A stretch of 64,000 bases of DNA from JBBDMU01 sp040905685 (GCA_040905685.1 JBBDRB010000113.1:7072-71071), one strand, 5' to 3'; counted from the first letter of the stretch, positions 24,786-33,982 are shown. Program-made: numbers and translations. Notes: a model not told the origin generated them from the sequence alone.

Positions 24786-25127
24786 ATGATCTGGCTTAAA
24801 GAAGTTATTGTTGATATTGCGGTTACCGTATTCATCCTCGCAGCTGTCCTGCTCGGGTTAGAATGGATGCAGTACGTGCTGATCGGATATACCGTTTTCA
24901 TGCTGCTGGCGAAAGTGATGGTTTATTTCACGGACGGTTTATCACAACTGCTCAAAAAAAAACCCCAGGCACCCCCTGCTGCGGTCATATATCAACTGTA
25001 TGGAATTAACATTGCCATCCTCATTCTTTTTAGCTGGTGGCTTACGGCCGGACTCTGGGCTTTGGTCGGTCTGGTTTCTTATCTGACCGATAAGAAACTC
25101 TATGGAGATATAGGAAGTTTGAAATAA
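24786..25127 (+). CDS. Membrane protein of unknown function (113 aa)
   Basis: From ATG 24786 the protein has three to four hydrophobic segments (EVIVDIAVTVFILAAVLLG, YVLIGYTVFMLLAKVMVYF, YGINIAILILFSWWLTAGLW, LVGLVSYLTD) and a short Lys/Pro-rich loop (KKKPQAPPAA). The frame is open to 24669, but the upstream part lacks membrane character. No family recognised. It ends four bases before the glycosyltransferase gene. Confidence 0.5.
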   Translation: MIWLKEVIVDIAVTVFILAAVLLGLEWMQYVLIGYTVFMLLAKVMVYFTDGLSQLLKKKPQAPPAAVIYQLYGINIAILILFSWWLTAGLWALVGLVSYLTDKKLYGDIGSLK

Positions 25128-25131
25128 AATC

Positions 25132-26262
25132 ATGCCAAAATTAAAAGTTCTTCATTTTAAAACCTTCTATTTAAACCTCTCTGAAACGTTTATCAACCGT
25201 CTGGTTCGTAATCACAAAGATTTTGAACCGGTGATTGCCACAGCCTTTAAAAAAAAGTATTGCGAGGGTTTGAACGTATACGAGATGCCCTCAGATGGAA
25301 TAAGTGGTTTGATCAACCTGGGTCAGCTCAGGTTCAATCAAAGCCCCGCTTTTCTTAATTCGGTGATCGAAAAAGAGAACCCCTCTGTTATACACGGTCA
25401 TTTCGCACTGGATTCGTATCGCTTGCTGCGCGTTGCCCGGAAGCATAGGATCCCTCTTATTGTTAATTTTTACGGATACGATGTGATCCGTCTTCCCAAA
25501 GAATTCGGCTGGAAAACAAGGTACAAAACGCTGAGCGCCAGGGCCGATCATTTTATTGCCGGATCACTGGACATGAAGCTGAATCTTATCCGGCTGGGGT
25601 TTCCGGAAGAACGTATTGAAATCATCAAACTGGGGCTGGACATGAGCAATATCCATTTCAAACACCGGACCCGAACGGGGCCCAGGCTGATGATGGTGGG
25701 CCGGATGGTGGAAAAGAAAGGCTTTGAATATGCGCTTAAAGCCGTTTCCATACTTACGAAACGGGAATATCCGGTTCACCTGAATTTATTTGGTGACGGA
25801 CCCCTGGCCCCTTCCCTTAAAAAATTGTGCCGTGATCTTGATATTACGCGGGCCGTTACCTTTAACGGCCAAACCGGCAACAAGCAGATCGTCGACCAGC
25901 TCTACCATCATGACATGCTGTTATCACCCAGCATACAGGCTAAGGATGGTGACCGTGAGGGTATTCCTCAAACTATTGTAGAAGGCATGGCCAGCGGCAT
26001 TCCGGTAATAGGATCGACGCATGCAGGCATACCGGAACTTCTTATTGACGAACAAACCGGCCTTCTGACCGGTGAACGTGACCCGGAAGCCATCGCTCGT
26101 TCAGTGGTAAAACTGATGGATCATCCCAAATTAGTCAGCCATATCAGCCTTGCCGGCCGTGATAAAGTCGAGCTGGATCATTCCATTCATAAGCTTGTCC
26201 ATGCAACCGAAAACCTGTACACAAAGGTTATTGGAAATGCTAAGGCCGGTAAATTCCGATAG
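25132..26262 (+). CDS. GT4-family glycosyltransferase
   Basis: A 376-aa GT-B enzyme. The N-terminal acceptor domain contains VIHGHFALDSYRLLRVARKH. The C-terminal nucleotide-sugar domain has LMMVGRMVEKKGFEYALKAV, LFGDGPLAPSL, and the donor-site motif GIPQTIVEGMASGIPVIGST with conserved Glu residues. It resembles the WcaL/colanic-acid type transferases used for exopolysaccharide or cell-surface glycans. There is no other polysaccharide gene around it, so the sugar and acceptor are unknown. Confidence 0.88.
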   Translation: MPKLKVLHFKTFYLNLSETFINRLVRNHKDFEPVIATAFKKKYCEGLNVYEMPSDGISGLINLGQLRFNQSPAFLNSVIEKENPSVIHGHFALDSYRLLRVARKHRIPLIVNFYGYDVIRLPKEFGWKTRYKTLSARADHFIAGSLDMKLNLIRLGFPEERIEIIKLGLDMSNIHFKHRTRTGPRLMMVGRMVEKKGFEYALKAVSILTKREYPVHLNLFGDGPLAPSLKKLCRDLDITRAVTFNGQTGNKQIVDQLYHHDMLLSPSIQAKDGDREGIPQTIVEGMASGIPVIGSTHAGIPELLIDEQTGLLTGERDPEAIARSVVKLMDHPKLVSHISLAGRDKVELDHSIHKLVHATENLYTKVIGNAKAGKFR

Positions 26263-26359
26263 CAAGATAGATTGTTAGTAAAATCTATATGAAGCTTGTT
26301 GATCATTTGCTGATATTGCTATAACTGTTTATTTTAACTAGAGATAATGGAGATGTTTT

Positions 26360-26923
26360 ATGGCGAAACTTATTTTCTTGCCTGCTTTCTTTGCAGGTAT
26401 CTGTCTGTTACCGTTCACCAGCGCTTTTGCTCAACAAATTACTGATCCGGCATCACCCTATACCCTCAAAGCAGGTGGCGGACTGGTCTACGGTACCGAA
26501 ATAGAAAACGCCGGCCTCCAGCTCAATGGCTATTACCGGCTACCGGCTAACGAACAAATATTTGTGGGCGGTGATCTGACCTATTTTTTTCCCGATTCCG
26601 AATCTTTTCCCGGGGGCAGTAGCAGCCAAAGGCTGCTGGCGATCAACATTAACGGACAATACCATTTCTATCAGGAAAATGAAATAGGCGCCTACGGCAT
26701 GGGTGGATTGAACTACGCCATGTTACGTTTTTCCTCTGAATTCGATGATATCGGCGATGAGTTTGATGTTTCAGAAACCGAATCGGAAATCGGTCTGAAC
26801 ATTGGCGCAGGGGTTGAATATGAACTGGATTTTGGACTGATTTATGGGGAGATCAAATTTGTGATCAGCGATTTTGATCAACTGGTAATTGGGGCCGGCG
26901 TGCGTCTGCCATTTGACATGTAA
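26360..26923 (+). CDS. Outer-membrane beta-barrel protein
   Basis: 187 aa with a signal peptide (LIFLPAFFAGICLLPFTSAF, cleavage likely after AFA before QQ). The mature part has alternating amphipathic strands such as YTLKAGGGLVYGTEIENAG, LAININGQYHFYQ and IGLNIGAGVEYELDFGLIYG, and a C-terminal aromatic-rich strand (IGAGVRLPFDM). This fits a small eight-strand OmpX/opacity-type barrel. The function is not clear. Confidence 0.75.
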   Translation: MAKLIFLPAFFAGICLLPFTSAFAQQITDPASPYTLKAGGGLVYGTEIENAGLQLNGYYRLPANEQIFVGGDLTYFFPDSESFPGGSSSQRLLAININGQYHFYQENEIGAYGMGGLNYAMLRFSSEFDDIGDEFDVSETESEIGLNIGAGVEYELDFGLIYGEIKFVISDFDQLVIGAGVRLPFDM

Positions 26924-26986
26924 CACATCTAAGGGATGGTTTTGCTATATTCGGATGCACCTTAAAGATCCATCTCATTTATTATT

Positions 26987-27415
26987 ATGGAATTACCCTC
27001 CGGCGTTTCATACGCAGGCTTTTGGAAGCGTTTTGTAGCCATCCTGCTGGATAACATCATTCTGTTCGTTATCTATGGAGTACTGGTCCTTTTCACTACC
27101 GGCAATATGGGGGGCATCGGACAAGGTTATGATTTTATGTATGTTGTTTTTACCTGGCTGTATTTCGCCGGTATGGAAAGTTCCCAATACAAAGCTACCC
27201 TCGGAAAACGTATTCTCAACATATACGTCACCGATCTTGAGGGAAACCGCATCAGCTTCCTTAGGGCTACAGGCCGTCATTTCTCCAAGATTATATCCGC
27301 CGCTGTATTTCTAATCGGCTATCTCATGGCCGGGTTCACTTCCCGAAAACAGGCCCTTCATGATATGATTGCCTCCTGCCTTGTCCTCTATGAACAGGAA
27401 GATACCTCCTGGTAA
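26987..27415 (+). CDS. RDD-family membrane protein
   Basis: 142 aa. The N-terminal helix carries the family pattern in ASYAGFWKRFVAILLDNII (actual start YAGFWKRFVA, with Arg and Asp of the RDD motif). A central helix follows (YVVFTWLYFAGMESS), then KATLGKRILNIYVTDLEGN and FLRATGRHFSKIISA, and the C-terminal QALHDMIASCLVLY. RDD proteins are three-helix integral membrane proteins; some are Na+/H+ antiporters, most are uncharacterised. It is convergent with the SPOR-domain gene, two bases apart. Confidence 0.85.
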   Translation: MELPSGVSYAGFWKRFVAILLDNIILFVIYGVLVLFTTGNMGGIGQGYDFMYVVFTWLYFAGMESSQYKATLGKRILNIYVTDLEGNRISFLRATGRHFSKIISAAVFLIGYLMAGFTSRKQALHDMIASCLVLYEQEDTSW

Positions 27416-27417
27416 GT

Positions 27418-28593
27418 TCAGCGGATCGTATAAATCCAGGCATCGGGATTCAGGGTTCTTTTGATTTCCCTTAAATGCTCATTGGCAGACCGGAAGTTTC
27501 CGAACTGCCCATAGGAGACATTATAGTAACTATTATCGTAGTCAACGATGATTCTTGCCCGCTGATGACCATCCTGCAGGAGTTCTTCGAGATGCTCATG
27601 GGCCCGGGATTCGTCGGTATAGGTATCGGCAATCAAAAAATACTGGGGCAAAGCGGGTTCCGAATAATCCAGCATGCCAAGGTTCTGGCTCTCTTTCACC
27701 GATTCTACCTCAATTCTCAACTCTTCCAGTCTGTCATCCTGTCTGTTAAGTTCCTGATGTACGGCATCGATACGTTCACCAAGCCGGTCCATTGTATTGT
27801 TTACCTGATTGACCTGTTCATTGACCTCTGCAAGTCTGTTTTCAAACAATTCCAGCAAATCATGCATTTCACGCTGATGGTCCCTGGCGGTAACCGTAGT
27901 TTCCTGTCGCCATGAGGTATGCTGCTCGCGACTGCTCCCGAACTTGATGGACAATCCCGCTGTGAGAAAACTGTAATAATCATTGCTTAACCTGTGTTCG
28001 TCGACGGGGGAGCCGGGTATGGTTTCATATCCGTCTATGACATCGCTGCCGGTGAAATTATATTCAAACTGTGCAATCAGATCCAGCCTTCTTGACAAAT
28101 ACTGCCTCACCCCTCCTCCGGCTGTAATAACCGTTGTTCGCCCCCTGCCGGGCTGACCCTGGTAATCCTGCCAACCCTGTTCTTCCCGGGTAATATCCAC
28201 CTCCGTTTCGTAGGCCATTATCCCCAGGCCGAAGATCCCGTTAAGTGCGCTGTTGCCGAAAAAGCTTCTGTCCAAACCCAATAACTGAAGGAAATTTATT
28301 TGGGTCCGCAGCGAATAATGATTAAAATCCATTTCATAGGTCCTGCTGAAAAAATTGTTTCCACTGCCTTCAAAGCGACCCCTTGAGTAATGGCCATAGA
28401 AGGCTGTGACCGGTGACAGCGAATAGCGCACATTGAAGCCATAAGCAGGACTAAGTTCGGACCCCACGTTAAAATAACTATATCCGGCCCCTGCCGTTAG
28501 CTCTATGCTCCAGTTTGCCGGGCTTTCCTGTGCAGGACTAACGATAACCAGACAAAAGAGTGCAATTGGTAATACCAGTATCGTTTTGATCAT
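27418..28593 (-). CDS. Outer-membrane barrel protein with coiled coil and C-terminal SPOR domain
   Basis: 391 aa from ATG 28593. The signal peptide is TILVLPIALFCLVIVSPAQ. A beta-barrel-like N-terminal region (IELTAGAGYSYFNVG, YSLSPVTAFYGHYSRGRFEG) is followed at about residues 245-320 by a heptad-rich coiled coil (ENRLAEVNEQVNQVNNTMDR). It ends in a SPOR-type domain (YFLIADTYTDESRAHEHL to EHLREIKRTLNPDAWIYTIR). SPOR domains bind denuded peptidoglycan glycan strands, so this protein may tie the outer membrane to the cell wall. Confidence 0.78.
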   Translation of the reverse strand: MIKTILVLPIALFCLVIVSPAQESPANWSIELTAGAGYSYFNVGSELSPAYGFNVRYSLSPVTAFYGHYSRGRFEGSGNNFFSRTYEMDFNHYSLRTQINFLQLLGLDRSFFGNSALNGIFGLGIMAYETEVDITREEQGWQDYQGQPGRGRTTVITAGGGVRQYLSRRLDLIAQFEYNFTGSDVIDGYETIPGSPVDEHRLSNDYYSFLTAGLSIKFGSSREQHTSWRQETTVTARDHQREMHDLLELFENRLAEVNEQVNQVNNTMDRLGERIDAVHQELNRQDDRLEELRIEVESVKESQNLGMLDYSEPALPQYFLIADTYTDESRAHEHLEELLQDGHQRARIIVDYDNSYYNVSYGQFGNFRSANEHLREIKRTLNPDAWIYTIR

Positions 28594-28771
28594 ATCTCTT
28601 ACTATACTTTTCTCCTTGATGAAAGGCTTAAATTCAACAATCACCAGGATATAGTCAAGTAATAATATAAAAAGATATATATTTGCCTGGCACAAAATAT
28701 ATCTTTGTGAAATCTGAACCCGTCTCTATCGTTTTATTACCAAACTATTCACCTTAAAATCCAATCCTATC

Positions 28772-29314
28772 ATGAATGAACTGAAAAATAAGCGCATATT
28801 GCTATTTGTAGCAGATCTTTTTGAAGATATGGAATTGATGTACCCGAAAATCCGCCTGAAGGAAGCCGGGGCCGAGGTTGTTGTGGCCGGAGAAGAAGAA
28901 GGCACCTCTTATAAGGGCAAGCACGGGCACCCGTGTACGGCAAATGCCTCCCTGGTTAACATTCGATCAAAAGATTTTGATGCTTTGGTCATTCCCGGCG
29001 GCTTTGCACCGGACAAGTTGAGAAGGGATAAAAAAGTACTGGATATCACACGCACTTTCCATGAAACCAACAAGCCCATAGCTTATATTTGTCACGCAGG
29101 GTGGGTTCCTGTGTCAGCGGGAATCGTAAAAGGGTTCCGGGTCACCTCAACCCGGGCTATAAAGGATGATCTTGTGAATGCCGGAGCCGATTGGGTGGAT
29201 GAACCCCTGGTTATTGACAGAAATCATATAACCAGCCGGAATCCGGACGATCTGCCCCAATTCTGCCAGGGAATTATTCAGACGATGAGCGAAGTGGCCG
29301 AGTACCAGGCATAA
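28772..29314 (+). CDS. DJ-1/PfpI-family protein
   Basis: 180 aa, class I glutamine-amidotransferase-like fold. The nucleophile elbow is AYICHAGWVPVSAGIVKG with Cys followed by His, and the acidic partner is in LFVADLFEDMELMYP. IPGGFAPDKLRRD and ITSRNPDDLPQFCQGII are typical of the PfpI group (YhbO, protease I), which act as general stress protein, deglycase or glyoxalase III candidates. The natural reaction is debated in this family. It is convergent with nrdJ. Confidence 0.88.
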   Translation: MNELKNKRILLFVADLFEDMELMYPKIRLKEAGAEVVVAGEEEGTSYKGKHGHPCTANASLVNIRSKDFDALVIPGGFAPDKLRRDKKVLDITRTFHETNKPIAYICHAGWVPVSAGIVKGFRVTSTRAIKDDLVNAGADWVDEPLVIDRNHITSRNPDDLPQFCQGIIQTMSEVAEYQA

Positions 29315-29324
29315 CAGGCTGAGC

Positions 29325-29373
29325 TAAAACAAACAAATACGTGAAACGTGTATTCAGTTCACGTTTCACGTAT
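29325..29373 (-). terminator. Terminator hairpin downstream of nrdJ (perfect 14-bp stem)
   Basis: ATACGTGAAACGTG (29337-29350) pairs perfectly with CACGTTTCACGTAT (29360-29373) across a 9-base loop. Read on the minus strand, the stem is followed by TTGTTTGTTTTAG, a T-rich tail, so it fits an intrinsic terminator for nrdJ. On the plus strand there is no T tract, though the hairpin may also help stop the convergent DJ-1/PfpI transcript. Confidence 0.75.
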
Positions 29374-29378
29374 GCTGA

Positions 29379-32300
29379 TCAGGAACATCCGCTGGTGGCT
29401 CCACAGGTATTGCATTTCAGGCAGGTACCGTTTCTCACCATGGTCATGCTCCCGCACTCCTGGCAGGCGTCACCGGTAAAACCCATTTGTTTAGCACGCT
29501 TATAGCTGGCGTTAAAAGCACTTTTATTGCGATCCTCAGGTTGTGGAACCGTGTTGACCGGTTCTTCTTTCGGCGCATCACCGGAAGCGCCTGCTGAAGA
29601 ATCATCAGCATCATAGTCATGCATTCCTTCGGGCTTAAGCGAGCGGATATGAATGTCATCTATCTCAACGTGAGCCAGGTCTTCCCTGCCCAGATAGGAT
29701 ACGGCAAGTTCCCGAAAAATATAATCGATTACCGACGTGCTCATTTTTATATGGGGGTTGCCTGCCACACTCCCGCTTGGGTCAAATTTGGTAAATACAA
29801 AAGCATCCACAAATTCTTCAAGTGGAACACCATGCTGCAAGCCAAGTGAAATCGAAATGGCAAAACAATTCATCAGGCTTCGGAACGCGGCGCCTTCCCG
29901 GTGCATGTCGATGAAAATCTCACCGATCTGCCCGTTTTCGTATTCTCCGGTACGCAGGTAGACGGATTGTCCTCCTATTTTTGCCTTCTGTGTATACCCG
30001 CTCCGGCGATGTGGCAGTTTCCGGCGTTCGGCTACGTACTTGTGAATGATGCGCTCGGCGGTTTTCAGAACTTCGTCCTGGGCACTGACCATTTCCGGTT
30101 CAGCTGACTGATCATCATTATCATCCCCAAGCTCGTCGATGATATCGGACATGGAATTCAACGGCTGGCTCAGTTTGGACCCATCGCGGTAAAGGGCATT
30201 GGCCTTGAGCATTTTCTCCCATGAAAACAAATAAGCCTCCTTGAACTCCTCAACGGTTGCTTCATTGGGCAGGTTAATGGTCTTGGATATGGCACCGGAG
30301 ATAAACGGCTGGGCCGCAGACATCATCATAATATGGCCATGGCTGGAAATAAAACGGGTCCCTTTCCGTCCGCATTTATTGGCGCAGTCGAATACCGGAA
30401 GATGTTCCTCTTTCAGAAAGGGAGCTCCCTCAACGGTCATCGTGCCGCAAACGTATTCGTTGGCTTCCTCTGTTTCCTGACGGCTAAATCCGAGATGTTT
30501 CAGCATATCAAAGTTCAAATCCGCCAGCTGGGCATCGGAAATGCCCAATACCTCTTTACAAAAGTCCTCTCCCAGGGTCCATTGATTGAAAGCGAACCTG
30601 ATCTCAAAGGAACCGGGCAAGGCCTGTTCCACCGCTTCGATCTTCTCATCCGTGAAGCCGGCCTCCCTGAGGCGATCGTGTGTAATAGACGAACATCCTT
30701 TTAATGATCCGTATCCTTTGGCATAGTTGATGATGGCGCTGATCTCGCTTTCCTTGTAGCCAAGACGGCGCAGGGCCGTAGGAACACTCTGGTTGATGAT
30801 CTTGAAATATCCGCCACCGGCAAGTTTCTTGAATTTTACAAGAGCAAAATCGGGTTCAATGCCTGTAGTATCACAGTCCATTACCAGTCCTATGGTTCCG
30901 GTGGGGGCAATCACGGTCACCTGGGCATTGCGGTAGCCATATTGCTCGCCCAGGTCAACGGCACGGTCAGCATCTTCGCGGGCCGCCTTCAGCAGATAAT
31001 CAGGACAGATCCCTTCATCGATGCCTGTGGGTTTGATGGTCAGGCCCTCGTATTCGTTGTCAGGAGCGTTATAGGCCGCTCGTTGATGGTTGCGCAACAC
31101 ACGAAGCATATGTTCTTTATTATCTTCATACCCCGGAAAGGATCCAAGCTCGCCGGCCATTTCCGCACTGGTGGCATAGGATGTCATATGCATCACAGAG
31201 GTCAGAGCCCCGGTAATGGCTACAGCTTCTTTGCTGTCATAGGGTATGCCCTGGACCATGAGCAGCGTTCCGATATTGGCATATCCCAGGCCAAGCGTTC
31301 TGAACTTATAGGATAAACGGGCAATTTCCTTCGACGGGAATTGAGCCATGAGAACAGAGATCTCCAAAACAACCGTCCACATACGTGAGGCCGCACGATA
31401 GGCTTCCACATCGAACTGCCCTGTTGTTTCATCATAGAATTTGATCAGGTTCAGTGAGGCCAGGTTGCAGGCCGTGTTATCCAGGAACATGTATTCGGAA
31501 CACGGGTTACTGGCTTTGATGTCGCCGTCTTCGGGGCAGGTATGCCACTCATTGATGGTATCGTGATATTGCGTTCCCGGATCAGCACAGGACCAGGCTG
31601 CATAGGAGATATCATTCCACAGATCACCGGCCTTAAGGGTTTGTATAGGTCTGGGTTTTCTGTTTTCTTTCCGGGCAACTCTTTTTTCTGTGCGCCCGTA
31701 AAGATGCCAATCCCCATCTTTGCCGACGGCATCCATAAAACTGTTGGGGATCCGTACCGAGTTGTTTGAGTTTTGCCCGCTCACCGTCACATAGGCTTCG
31801 GAATTCCAGTCGTTGTCATAGCTTTCAAATTTGATACCGGTGAAACCCTGGGCAGCAAGCTGGATCACCCGTTCGATATAATTTAGCGGAACCATCGCCC
31901 GCCTGGCCTCACGGATGGTTTTACCCAGTTCCCTGTGCTTTTTCGGATCCCGGCTTACGACTCCGTTATATTGATGTCCTTCTATTTCAACAGGCGTATG
32001 GCAAAGCTTCATTACCTGTTGCAGATACTTTTCACAGGTTTTGGAACCGGCCACGATAGCCGCCACCTTTTGTTCTTCCCTGACTTTCCAGTTGATGTAT
32101 TCCTCTATATCAGGGTGGTCCAGATCCAGGGTGACCATTTTGGCTGCCCGGCGTGTTGTACCTCCCGACTTTATGGCTCCTGCAGCCCGGTCGCCAATTT
32201 TAAGGAAACTCATCAGACCGGATGATTTTCCGCCTCCGCTCAGGGGCTCGTTGGATCCCCGGAGATCGGAGAAGTTAGTCCCGGTTCCCGATCCGTATTT

Positions 32301-32978
32301 AAACAGCCGGGCTTCACGTACCCACAGATCCATAATACCGCCTTCATTAACCAGATCGTCGTTTACGCTCTGGATGAAACAGGCATGAGGCTGAGGGTGT
32401 GTATACGCATCTGCGGATTTCTTTAACTTCCCGCTTTCCGCCTCAACATAGTAATGACCCTGAGCCGGGCCGTTTATGCCATAAGCCCAGTGCAGACCGG
32501 TATTAAACCACTGCGGACTGTTAGGGGCGGCCATTTGGCTGGCCAGCATATTACATAGTTCGTTGTAAAATACACGGGCATCATCTTCTTTACTGAAATA
32601 CTGGTGCTTCCACCCCCAGTAGGTCCAGCACCCGGCCAAACGGCTGAAGACCTGCCGGGAGTCAATCTCATGAGTATAGCGTTTATCTTCGTCAATCGAC
32701 TGAAGCGCTTTATTATCGGCCGTTGACCGCTGAAGCCATTCGGGTACTCCCTTTTCCTTTATTTTCTTTAAGGCAACGGGTACACCTGCTTTTCTGAAAT
32801 ATTTTTGCGCAATAATATCGGTGGCAACCTGTGACCATGATTTTGGGACCATGACGTTCTTCATGAGAAAAACGGTAGACCCATCCGGGTTTTTTATTTC
32901 CGATTTTCTGGGCTCAAATGAAATGCTGTCGTATGGTGATTGGGCATTTGCTTTCGTAAAATGCGGCTTAAACTTCAT
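29379..32978 (-). CDS. nrdJ: Vitamin B12-dependent (class II) ribonucleoside-diphosphate reductase
   Basis: 1199 aa, single-chain class II RNR using adenosylcobalamin to reduce ribonucleotides. The active site includes SNPCSEYMFLDNTACNLASL with the Asn, Cys and Glu. The conserved loop PTGTIGLVMDCDTTGIEPDF follows, and the substrate-binding segment is FSDLRGSNEPLSGGGKSSG. The C terminus carries a long extension and a zinc-ribbon-like end (CQECG ... CLKCNTCG) with the redox cysteines. It depends on cobalamin but not on oxygen. Just upstream are a sigma-70-like promoter and a set of DnaA-box sequences. A hairpin terminator follows. Confidence 0.97.
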   Translation of the reverse strand: MKFKPHFTKANAQSPYDSISFEPRKSEIKNPDGSTVFLMKNVMVPKSWSQVATDIIAQKYFRKAGVPVALKKIKEKGVPEWLQRSTADNKALQSIDEDKRYTHEIDSRQVFSRLAGCWTYWGWKHQYFSKEDDARVFYNELCNMLASQMAAPNSPQWFNTGLHWAYGINGPAQGHYYVEAESGKLKKSADAYTHPQPHACFIQSVNDDLVNEGGIMDLWVREARLFKYGSGTGTNFSDLRGSNEPLSGGGKSSGLMSFLKIGDRAAGAIKSGGTTRRAAKMVTLDLDHPDIEEYINWKVREEQKVAAIVAGSKTCEKYLQQVMKLCHTPVEIEGHQYNGVVSRDPKKHRELGKTIREARRAMVPLNYIERVIQLAAQGFTGIKFESYDNDWNSEAYVTVSGQNSNNSVRIPNSFMDAVGKDGDWHLYGRTEKRVARKENRKPRPIQTLKAGDLWNDISYAAWSCADPGTQYHDTINEWHTCPEDGDIKASNPCSEYMFLDNTACNLASLNLIKFYDETTGQFDVEAYRAASRMWTVVLEISVLMAQFPSKEIARLSYKFRTLGLGYANIGTLLMVQGIPYDSKEAVAITGALTSVMHMTSYATSAEMAGELGSFPGYEDNKEHMLRVLRNHQRAAYNAPDNEYEGLTIKPTGIDEGICPDYLLKAAREDADRAVDLGEQYGYRNAQVTVIAPTGTIGLVMDCDTTGIEPDFALVKFKKLAGGGYFKIINQSVPTALRRLGYKESEISAIINYAKGYGSLKGCSSITHDRLREAGFTDEKIEAVEQALPGSFEIRFAFNQWTLGEDFCKEVLGISDAQLADLNFDMLKHLGFSRQETEEANEYVCGTMTVEGAPFLKEEHLPVFDCANKCGRKGTRFISSHGHIMMMSAAQPFISGAISKTINLPNEATVEEFKEAYLFSWEKMLKANALYRDGSKLSQPLNSMSDIIDELGDDNDDQSAEPEMVSAQDEVLKTAERIIHKYVAERRKLPHRRSGYTQKAKIGGQSVYLRTGEYENGQIGEIFIDMHREGAAFRSLMNCFAISISLGLQHGVPLEEFVDAFVFTKFDPSGSVAGNPHIKMSTSVIDYIFRELAVSYLGREDLAHVEIDDIHIRSLKPEGMHDYDADDSSAGASGDAPKEEPVNTVPQPEDRNKSAFNASYKRAKQMGFTGDACQECGSMTMVRNGTCLKCNTCGATSGCS

Positions 32979-33096
32979 GTTTCACTTTCTGTTTTATAAA
33001 TGTAGAAAAGGTATAACGAACAAGGGGGCCGGTTTCTTTGACCGGACCGGCTGGTTCCTGATTTTAGGTTCTTCCCAGGAAAATTGTAGGTTTAAA

Positions 33097-33122
33097 ATTA
33101 TACAAACTGATCACATTTACAA
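33097..33122 (-). promoter_or_regulatory. Putative nrdJ promoter
   Basis: On the minus strand TTG (complement of 33120-33122) is followed after 17 bases by a perfect TATAAT (complement of 33097-33102), about 118 bases ahead of the nrdJ start codon. The DnaA-box-like sequences begin seven bases upstream of the TTG. The assignment is by pattern only. Confidence 0.45.
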
Positions 33123-33128
33123 CATTAC

Positions 33129-33219
33129 TTTTCCACATATTACCCACAGAGCGAGGTGATATTATTAAAGTTAGCCAAATCAGCCAATCAGTTACGCATT
33201 GTGGATAAACTGTGGATAA
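33129..33219. promoter_or_regulatory. DnaA-box cluster upstream of nrdJ
   Basis: Two exact DnaA boxes lie on the minus strand (TTATCCACA, complement of 33200-33208 and 33211-33219), spaced 11 bases start to start. Two one-mismatch boxes lie on the plus strand, TTTTCCACA (33129-33137) and TTACCCACA (33140-33148), also spaced 11 bases. The two exact boxes overlap the last codons of the SpoU methyltransferase gene. The 51 bases between the pairs are fairly AT-rich. The arrangement suggests ordered DnaA binding next to the nrdJ promoter. Confidence 0.55.
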
Positions 33220-33982
33220 ATTCATACAGAGCGACCGATAACGCCACCGAAGCATTGAGGCTTTCCACGGCTGGGGCCTTCCCTCCTGCCGGGATCCGGA
33301 CCCGGGTGCGGTGGGGTTTCATCAGGAGTTTATCGATTCCGCCGGCTTCATTGCCAATCGTCAGTATAGTTTTTTCAGCCGGGGTTACATCCCTTAGCAA
33401 TACCGGGCTATCCCCGGCATCGAGCAAATAGGTTTTCCATCCATGGGATTCAAGTTCATCCAAACCTTTTTCCAGGCTTCCCTCCCACCATGGCAGCGCA
33501 GCGGTGGCCCCGGCCGCGCTCCTCACCACTTTAGGGTGAAAAAGATCAGCCGTTCCCGTATCGCATAAGATCCCGGACGCGCCGAACCAGGCTGAGGTCC
33601 TCAGAATGGTTCCGGTGTTTCCGGGATCCTGGATACGGTTTAATGCTACAATACAGCCTTTTTTGGAATGGAAATCCGCCAGGTCTGCCGGCTCAGGCAT
33701 GGTACAGACGGCCAGCACCCCCTGCGGACTGTCTGTGGCAGATACGTCGCTGAATTCCTTTCGATTCAGCTTAATTTGTTTAACCGAAGGATGCAGGTCC
33801 CTGAATATCCTGTGGTCCCCTATGCCGGAACTCTCGTCAAAAACCAAATAGTCTATCCTCAACATTGAATTGGCCATTATTTGGTCCACCGTGCGCAGAC
33901 CTTCGGCTATGAACTGCCGATTTTGTGACCGGTATTTTTTCCTGCTCAGTTTCCGCAGGTTGGTAATTAGGGCTCTGGACAT
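33188..33982 (-). CDS. SpoU/TrmH-family RNA 2'-O-methyltransferase
   Basis: 264 aa from ATG 33982. The N-terminal RNA-binding domain starts SRALITNLRKLSRKKYRSQN and QFIAEGLRTVDQIM. The SPOUT knot domain has motif 1 NRIQDPGNTGTILRTSAWFG, motif 2 TILTIGNEAGGIDKLLM, and motif 3 VRIPAGGKAPAVESLNASVA. It most resembles the RlmB/TsnR-like 23S rRNA methyltransferases; the modified site is not known. Its C-terminal codons (SLSTMRN) contain the two exact DnaA-box sequences. It lies upstream of nrdJ on the same strand. Confidence 0.9.
   Translation of the reverse strand: MSRALITNLRKLSRKKYRSQNRQFIAEGLRTVDQIMANSMLRIDYLVFDESSGIGDHRIFRDLHPSVKQIKLNRKEFSDVSATDSPQGVLAVCTMPEPADLADFHSKKGCIVALNRIQDPGNTGTILRTSAWFGASGILCDTGTADLFHPKVVRSAAGATAALPWWEGSLEKGLDELESHGWKTYLLDAGDSPVLLRDVTPAEKTILTIGNEAGGIDKLLMKPHRTRVRIPAGGKAPAVESLNASVALSVALYEFIHSLSTMRN

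Noticed and set aside
26267..26288. Hairpin ATAGATT/AATCTAT after the glycosyltransferase as a terminator
   Set aside because: Short, AT-only stem and no following T run.
33129..33219. Interpretation of the DnaA boxes as the chromosomal origin
   Set aside because: No dnaA, dnaN or gidA gene and no AT-rich unwinding element is evident nearby; regulation of nrdJ is the simpler reading.
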